Positions 4,173 to 8,388 of a stretch of DNA of 8,388 nucleotides are shown here, piece by piece. A model generated the notes under the pieces. That model was given only the letters and a program-made list of their open reading frames with translations, was not told the DNA's origin and did no database searches. Position 1 is the stretch's first letter, and the number at the start of each line of letters is the position of its first letter. A program made the translations under genes and the position numbers. The stretch is from NCBI GenBank assembly GCA_023246275.1, contig JAHFIS010000026.1, positions 1-8,388 on the forward strand. The letters are read 5' to 3'. Source of the DNA: Candidatus Uhrbacteria bacterium (GTDB lineage Bacteria > Patescibacteriota > Patescibacteriia > UBA9934 > GWF2-40-263).

Positions 4173-4952
4173 ATGCAAAAGGCCCGCGTATTCGTCCTCG
4201 GTCTCGCGATCGTCCTTTCGAGCCTCGCGAACGTCCCGCTTGCGCGCGCGGCGGGCGCGTCCACGTTCTGGCTTTCGTCGTCGAGCGCGGCGCCGGCGGT
4301 GGGGAGCACGTTCACGATCACGATCACCGTGAACCCGAACGGCGAGTCGCTCGACACGGCGCGCGCGAACCTGAGCTATCCGCCGACGATCCTCGAGGGG
4401 GAGCGGTTCGACCTCGGGACCCAGTTCACCTCGCTGTCGCCGGGCTACTCCATCAACAACGCCGCCGGGACCATGTCGTTCGGCGCGTTTCGCTCGAGCG
4501 GTCGCGTCACGGCGAGCGGCACGATGGCCACGGTCACGTTCCGCGTCCTTGCCCCGGGAGCGGCGACCATCGCGATCGGCTCCGACTCCAAGCTCATCAA
4601 CGACGGCGAGGAGAAGGTCAGCGCCGCCGGGTTCGGAAAGATCACGGTGTCCGGCAGCGGCAGCTCGGCCACGAGCAAGGACCTCGAGTCGCAGGCGCTC
4701 GTCAACTTCGGCGCGTTCGCGGGCCATCTCCCGGCAAGTTCCGTCGACTGGGACGCTCTGCACTGCATGGCCTACGACACGTGCTACCCGATGGACCCGG
4801 CGATGCGCAACGTGAAGCACGAGGCCCAGTCGCTCGTGGTCTTCGGCGCGAAGTACGGGCACATCCCGGTCACCTCCATGGACTGGAAGGCCCTGCACGC
4901 CATCGCCTATACCTCCATCTTCTACGACTGGACCGCGATCGACGCGCAATAG
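4173..4952 (+). CDS. Secreted cohesin-like protein with two C-terminal W-D-x-A-L-H repeats
   Basis: 259 residues. A Sec signal peptide (MQKARVFVLGLAIVLSSLA..., cleavage after ARA, about residue 26) is followed by a cohesin-like beta-sandwich at about 30-160. Its landmarks are VGSTFTITITVNP, DTARANLSYPP, NNAAGTMSFGAF, ATVTFRVLAPG and SKLINDGEEKV. It is clearly homologous to the cohesin part of the third gene of the cluster. A Ser/Gly linker leads to two 45-residue repeats starting near 171 and 216, sharing ALVxFGAxxGH[LI]PxxSxDW and then ALHxxAY. The first copy has two cysteines (198, 204) that could bond. There is no membrane anchor or sortase motif, so it is either released or held by another protein. 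The start at 4173 is chosen because it begins the signal peptide; upstream in-frame ATGs lie in the promoter or the tRNA. No Shine-Dalgarno is seen. Confidence 0.85.
   Translation: MQKARVFVLGLAIVLSSLANVPLARAAGASTFWLSSSSAAPAVGSTFTITITVNPNGESLDTARANLSYPPTILEGERFDLGTQFTSLSPGYSINNAAGTMSFGAFRSSGRVTASGTMATVTFRVLAPGAATIAIGSDSKLINDGEEKVSAAGFGKITVSGSGSSATSKDLESQALVNFGAFAGHLPASSVDWDALHCMAYDTCYPMDPAMRNVKHEAQSLVVFGAKYGHIPVTSMDWKALHAIAYTSIFYDWTAIDAQ
4682..4945 (+). repeat. Two tandem 45-codon repeats in the cohesin-like protein
   Basis: Residues 171-215 and 216-258 align without gaps across the core: A-L-V-N-F-G against S-L-V-V-F-G, G-H-L-P against G-H-I-P, S-V-D-W-D-A-L-H against S-M-D-W-K-A-L-H, and M-A-Y against I-A-Y. 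This is a protein-level repeat; the DNA has diverged. Confidence 0.75.
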
Positions 4953-4961
4953 AACCAGGGT

Positions 4962-5849
4962 ATGAACACCAAGCGCATCCTCACACTCGGAGCGATCCTC
5001 CTTCTTGCCGCCTCGCCGACGGGGTTCTTGCGCGCCGCGTCGAGCGCGAGCTACAAGATCGACCCGGCCGACGACGCGGTCTCGAGCGGCAAGACGATCT
5101 CCTCGGCGAGCTACTCGCTCAGCGGATCGCTCGACCCGATCGGGGGGCGTTCCGTTTCCGCGTCCTACGCCCTTGAATCCGGCGGTTCCGGCCAGTTTGG
5201 ATGCGGCGACGGGTTCGTGGATCCGGGAGAGGACTGCGATTCCGGCGATCTGGACGGAGGGACGTGCGTGATCGAGGGGTTTGATTCCGGCAGTCTGTCC
5301 TGCTCCTCCGATTGTTCTTACGATACGTCCGATTGTGAGAATGCCGGCGGCGGAGGCGGAGGCGGCGGTGGAGGCGGAGGCGGCGGAGGCGGAGGCGCGT
5401 CCGGTGTCACGACCGGATCGGCGTCGTCCTCCGGCCTCACGCTCGGCGACGGAAGCGCCGCGAACGGCGACGTCAGCTTCCGCACGTCCGAGACGCTGTT
5501 CGGCAACCGTCCGTCGGGATCGACGGTCACCGTCGACGGAAGCACCTCCGGCGTCACGTATCCAACGTCCACCACGTGGGTCGCGGTCGTTTGGCTGAAA
5601 AACGGGGTAAACGACATCACGGTCATGGCCCTGTCCTCGGCGGGCCAGTCGCTCGGCTTTTTGAAGATATCGCTCGCCTCGCAGGCGATCGGCGACGTGA
5701 ACGGCGACGCGATCATCGACGACTACGATCTGTCCATGCTCGTCCACGTCTGGAACACGACGTCCTCCATCGCCGACTTCAACGGCGACCGCGTGGTCGA
5801 CGACTACGACTTTTCCATGCTCGTCTCGCGCTGGAACAAACTTCCATAG
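4962..5849 (+). CDS. Secreted dockerin protein with Cys-rich motif and poly-Gly linker
   Basis: 295 residues. After a signal peptide (cleavage after LRA, about residue 25) come three SASY-type beta repeats (28-74). A cysteine-rich module (80-126, CGDGFVDPGEDCDSGD... to ...CSSDCSYDTSDCE) of the 'CGDG.vd.GE.CD' kind found in extracellular proteins has six cysteines, presumably disulphide-bonded. Seventeen glycines (129-145) form a linker to an Ig-like stretch (about 160-240). The C-terminus is a dockerin with two Ca2+ loops: D245-x-N247-x-D249-x3-D253-x2-D256 and D272-x-N274-x-D276-x3-D280-x2-D283. Each is followed by the same S-M-L-V-x-x-W helix. Dockerins bind cohesins, and both flanking genes encode cohesin-like modules, so binding within the cluster is the obvious inference. 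The ATG is nine bases after the previous stop. No enzymatic domain is visible. Confidence 0.88.
   Translation: MNTKRILTLGAILLLAASPTGFLRAASSASYKIDPADDAVSSGKTISSASYSLSGSLDPIGGRSVSASYALESGGSGQFGCGDGFVDPGEDCDSGDLDGGTCVIEGFDSGSLSCSSDCSYDTSDCENAGGGGGGGGGGGGGGGGGASGVTTGSASSSGLTLGDGSAANGDVSFRTSETLFGNRPSGSTVTVDGSTSGVTYPTSTTWVAVVWLKNGVNDITVMALSSAGQSLGFLKISLASQAIGDVNGDAIIDDYDLSMLVHVWNTTSSIADFNGDRVVDDYDFSMLVSRWNKLP
5346..5396 (+). repeat. Glycine-codon repeat (17 Gly)
   Basis: Seventeen consecutive GGN codons, mostly alternating GGC and GGA with one GGT, encode residues 129-145 of the dockerin protein. Such a run is prone to slippage in steps of three bases, so linker length may vary between strains. 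Confidence 0.9.
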
Positions 5850-5852
5850 ACT

Positions 5853-7097
5853 ATGAGGAACCGGCTGCTCGCCATTCTGATCGGCTCGCTTCTCCTTCCG
5901 ACCCCGTCGTGGGCTCTCGGGGGAGCGGTCTTTGCGCCGGGCGTTTCCACGGCGGCGGCCACGGTCGGCGAGCGGTTCTCAGTCGACATTCTTCTGGACC
6001 CGCACGGCGAGAAGATCGACACGGCCCGCGCGCTCGTCACCTTTCCTCCCGACCTGATTCGCGTCGACAGCGTGACGCTCGGAACGCTCTTGTCGCGCCA
6101 GTCTCCCGGAAACTCGTTCGACAACGCGGCCGGGACGATCTCCGAGGGAGGATTTCTCCTCGGGTCGTCGGTCCAGTCAGGCGGGACGTTCGCGACGATC
6201 ACGTTCAACCCGCTGAAGGCCGGCACCGCGAAGATTTCCATCGGAGGCTCCTCGAAGCTGATCGCGAACGGAGAGGAGAAGGGAACCGGGGCGTATGGCG
6301 AGGAGACGGTGACGATCTCCGAAACCTCCGTCGACGTCGGTCCAGCCATTGCGCTCAGCAGCCTTTCTCATCCCAGCCAGGACGCCTGGTACAAGTCGAA
6401 CGCCTTCGTCGCCGACTGGTCTGGGCCCGACAAACAGACGGTCACCGGATGGCTCACGGCATTCGACCAGAGTCCGACAACAGACCCGACCGAAAAGCTT
6501 TCCGCAAAAATACTCACGAAGACCGTCGACAAGATTTCCGACGGCACCTGGTACTTCCACCTGAAGGGCGTTCTTGCAGGGGCGACCTATACGAAGACGG
6601 CCCATTACCGCGTCCAAGTCGACGCGACTCCACCGAACGTCATTGCGCCGACCACCGCGCGCATCCGGTACCTGGAAGGAGAAAGCGCATTGCTCACGTT
6701 CGGCACGACGGACGAGACGAGCGGGATCGACCACTATGAGGTTTCCATGGACAACGGCGCCTATGAGCCGGCGACAAGCCCGATGGTCCTGAAGGAACTG
6801 AAGGTCGGCGACGCGTTCGTGCAGGTCAAGGCGATTGACCGTGCGGGAAACGCGACGTTCGGCAAGACGGGCTTCCGCGTATACGCGGAAGACACGGTTC
6901 TCTCGTCGGAAGACCTCGCCGCGAGGGACAAGGAGAAAGGCGAGATCGACGCGTTGTCGAAGTCGGGATCTCCGCAGCCATCGCCAACCTCCATAACGAC
7001 AAAGGCGATCGTCATTTCCGGGCTGGCAGTCCTTGCAGGGGCTGGCATCCTCGCGGCAATGCGCCGTAAGAAACGGAAATCCATTTCAAAAAAATAA
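5853..7097 (+). CDS. Membrane-anchored cohesin-like protein with Ig-like modules
   Basis: 414 residues. A signal peptide (about 1-21, cut after SWA) is followed by a cohesin-like domain at about 25-155. This parallels the first gene of the cluster: VGERFSVDILLDP, DTARALVTFPP, DNAAGTISEGGF, ATITFNPLKAG, SKLIANGEEKG. Next comes an FN3/Ig-like module (172-258; W-Y-K-S-N near 179, D-G-T-W-Y-F-H-L-K near 230, ending in V-D-A-T-P-P). A second Ig-like module follows (262-345; DETSGIDHYEVSMDNG and VQVKAIDRAGN). A Ser/Pro linker leads to one TM helix (384-403) and a basic tail (RRKKRKSISKK). It is therefore anchored with its cohesin outside, the natural docking site for the dockerin protein encoded just upstream. 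The ATG is three bases after that gene's stop, with no clear Shine-Dalgarno, so coupling is likely. Confidence 0.88.
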   Translation: MRNRLLAILIGSLLLPTPSWALGGAVFAPGVSTAAATVGERFSVDILLDPHGEKIDTARALVTFPPDLIRVDSVTLGTLLSRQSPGNSFDNAAGTISEGGFLLGSSVQSGGTFATITFNPLKAGTAKISIGGSSKLIANGEEKGTGAYGEETVTISETSVDVGPAIALSSLSHPSQDAWYKSNAFVADWSGPDKQTVTGWLTAFDQSPTTDPTEKLSAKILTKTVDKISDGTWYFHLKGVLAGATYTKTAHYRVQVDATPPNVIAPTTARIRYLEGESALLTFGTTDETSGIDHYEVSMDNGAYEPATSPMVLKELKVGDAFVQVKAIDRAGNATFGKTGFRVYAEDTVLSSEDLAARDKEKGEIDALSKSGSPQPSPTSITTKAIVISGLAVLAGAGILAAMRRKKRKSISKK

Positions 7098-7118
7098 CCG
7101 TTCCTCATAACCGCGCAT

Positions 7119-8388
7119 ATGTTGAAAAAACTGCTAAACATGACGCTCGCCGTGCTCGTCGTCTTCGGGACGCTCGGCCCGGCCCCGTTCCTCTCGGCCG
7201 TCGCGCATGCCGCCATATCGGACACGATCTCGTACCAGGGCCGCCTTCGCACCGCCGCCGGCGTCGCGGTGGCGGACGGAAGCTATGACTTTACGTTCAC
7301 GCTGTACGACGCCGCGAGCGACGGGACCGCGGACTGGACGGAAGCACAGACCGTCACCGTCACCGACGGCTATTTCAGCGCGCAGCTCGGCGCCGTGGAT
7401 CCGTTCAACGACAACGCGGGAGAGGAAGCCGACCTGAACTCGGCGCGCTGGCTCTCCGTTCACGTCGAGGGCGAGACGCTGGCCCCCCGCGTCGCGATCA
7501 ACTCGGTCGCGTTCGCCATGACCAGCCGCGCCATCGAGTCGCTTTCCGCGGCCCCGGCGGACAACCTGTCCTACGGCGGCCGGATGTACTACAACACCAC
7601 CGACGGAGAGCTCTACGTCTACGACGCGGTGGGCGGATCCTGGGTAGCCGCGACCGACCAGTCGCCGACCTACGCCGGCCTCGTGACCGCGAACGCGAAC
7701 CTGGCGGTCGCGAACGGCGCCACGTCGTCCGGTTCCGTCTCCATCTCCGAGGATTCCGACAACGGCGCGAACAAGGTGACGCTCACCGTCCCGTCCGCGC
7801 TCGGGGCCGACTACGCGCTTACCCTTCCTTCCAATGACGGCGACGCCGACCAGGTACTCAAGACCGACGGCTCGGGCGTCCTCTCCTGGGTCGACGTGGT
7901 TGGCGGGGGAGTGGACAAGAACCTGGGTACCGACGACCTGACCCTGACCGCGCCGCGCACGCTCACGATGGACGGAAACAACCTGACCTTGGACGGATTG
8001 ACGGGTAACCTTACGTTTGGCGATGACGGATCCGTGTCCGCCGACGGTCTTCTTGCCGCAAACGGCGGCATCTCGACCGATGGGGGATTGTTTACCGTCG
8101 AGGACGGCACTGGCGCGGTCGTTACCTTTTCGACGCTCTCCGCCGCGGGCCTTTCGTCTCTGAACGGCGGAATCTCGGTCGACGGCGGGGCGTTCACGGT
8201 CGAGGACGGAAGCGGAGCGGTCCACACGGGATCCACGCTCGACGTGGACGGTAATTCCACTTTCGCGTCCTTTGACATCGGCGACGGGTTCGCCGGGTCC
8301 GGGGCCACGATGTACGCGAACGGCACCTTCTCTACGAATGCAGATTTGGTCGTGGCGGGCGACTCCGAGATCTCGCTCCTCCACGTAG
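7119..8388 (+). CDS. Tail-fibre-like surface adhesin (3' end outside window)
   Basis: Open from the ATG at 7119 to the window end (423 codons, no stop), so it is a partial gene. A signal peptide (MLKKLLNMTLAVLVVFGTLG..., cut after AHA, about residue 31) is followed by a head domain, ISDTISYQGRL..., with DGSYDFTFTLYDAA, TVTVTDGYFSAQLG, WLSVHVEGETLAPRVAINSVAFAM (110-133). This head is typical of large surface proteins, often in CPR genomes. Residues 150-185 carry an 'MYYNTTDGELYVYDA' strand motif, and 230-257 carry 'YALTLPSNDGDADQVLKTDG', as in phage-tail-fibre-like stalks. Gly/Asp/Thr/Ser-rich beta repeats follow. An adhesin role is inference. The gene is 21 bases after the anchored cohesin gene with no terminator between, and has no Shine-Dalgarno. 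The antisense open frame here is a shadow. Confidence 0.88.
   Translation, partial: MLKKLLNMTLAVLVVFGTLGPAPFLSAVAHAAISDTISYQGRLRTAAGVAVADGSYDFTFTLYDAASDGTADWTEAQTVTVTDGYFSAQLGAVDPFNDNAGEEADLNSARWLSVHVEGETLAPRVAINSVAFAMTSRAIESLSAAPADNLSYGGRMYYNTTDGELYVYDAVGGSWVAATDQSPTYAGLVTANANLAVANGATSSGSVSISEDSDNGANKVTLTVPSALGADYALTLPSNDGDADQVLKTDGSGVLSWVDVVGGGVDKNLGTDDLTLTAPRTLTMDGNNLTLDGLTGNLTFGDDGSVSADGLLAANGGISTDGGLFTVEDGTGAVVTFSTLSAAGLSSLNGGISVDGGAFTVEDGSGAVHTGSTLDVDGNSTFASFDIGDGFAGSGATMYANGTFSTNADLVVAGDSEISLLHV
8061..8264 (+). repeat. Two tandem 34-codon repeats in the adhesin stalk
   Basis: Copies begin at 8061 and 8163, exactly 102 bases apart. Both encode NGGIS-x-DGG-x-FTVEDG-x-GAV followed by a serine/threonine-rich half. 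DNA identity is visible across the first 60 bases of each. More copies may lie beyond the window end. Confidence 0.8.

Noticed and set aside
5346..5396. Glycine-codon run as a CRISPR or noncoding satellite
   Set aside because: It is in frame inside a clear coding gene and has no spacer-repeat structure.
4158..5747. A 529-codon minus-strand open frame
   Set aside because: Antisense to the cohesin and dockerin genes, Arg/Val/Gly-rich, with no start signal or domain.
5576..6739. A 387-codon + strand frame overlapping the end of the dockerin gene and the start of the anchored cohesin gene
   Set aside because: Arg/His-rich shadow; both real genes in this stretch have complete domain structure and signal peptides.
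4173..7097. Calling the cluster a cellulosome
   Set aside because: No glycoside hydrolase, carbohydrate-binding or SLH module is visible; cohesin and dockerin modules also occur outside cellulosomes.
7134..8384. A 416-codon minus-strand open frame
   Set aside because: Antisense to the adhesin, whose frame has a signal peptide and recognisable head and stalk motifs; the minus frame is Val/Arg/Gly-rich.

Overview
The window is GC-rich, tightly packed bacterial DNA (about 60% GC by eye). Several traits together suggest a member of the Patescibacteria/CPR: small surface proteins with cohesin- and dockerin-like modules, an adhesin that opens with an 'ISYQGRL'-type head, a C-terminal W-D-x-A-L-H repeat, short housekeeping proteins, and surface genes without Shine-Dalgarno sites. 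This assignment is an inference from gene style; no phylogenetic marker was tested.

Left part (1-1680): the tail of one gene and a complete paralogue lie in tandem on the + strand. Both end in the same kind of domain, resembling the C-terminal helix-hairpin-helix domain of RNA polymerase alpha, and each has a rho-independent terminator fused to its stop codon. A perfect 29-bp palindrome with a 3-base loop follows, then the minus-strand terminator of the next operon.

Middle part (1656-4073): on the minus strand a compact unit reads tRNA-Ile(UAU), a 59-residue membrane protein, an RluA-family pseudouridine synthase, guanylate kinase (gmk), terminator. Diverging from it on the + strand are a 138-residue membrane protein with a probably leaderless start, then tRNA-Val(GAC) with its own sigma70-type promoter overlapping the upstream stop codon, and a strong terminator. 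Both tRNAs encode CCA. The Ile tRNA is notable because its UAU anticodon reads AUA directly, whereas most bacteria use a lysidine-modified CAU anticodon.

Right part (4114-8388): a four-gene + strand surface cluster follows an extended -10 promoter. Its products are a secreted cohesin-like protein with two 45-residue C-terminal repeats; a secreted dockerin protein with a cysteine-rich motif and a 17-glycine linker; a cohesin-like protein with Ig-like modules and a C-terminal membrane anchor; and the start of a large tail-fibre-like adhesin cut by the window end. Gaps are 9, 3 and 21 bases with no terminator, so they are probably co-transcribed. The simplest model is a minimal non-cellulosomal cohesin-dockerin assembly: the anchored cohesin protein displays the dockerin protein at the cell surface, while the unanchored cohesin protein either competes for it or extends the assembly. 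No glycoside hydrolase or other enzyme domain is visible. This cluster is the best candidate for an undescribed system here.
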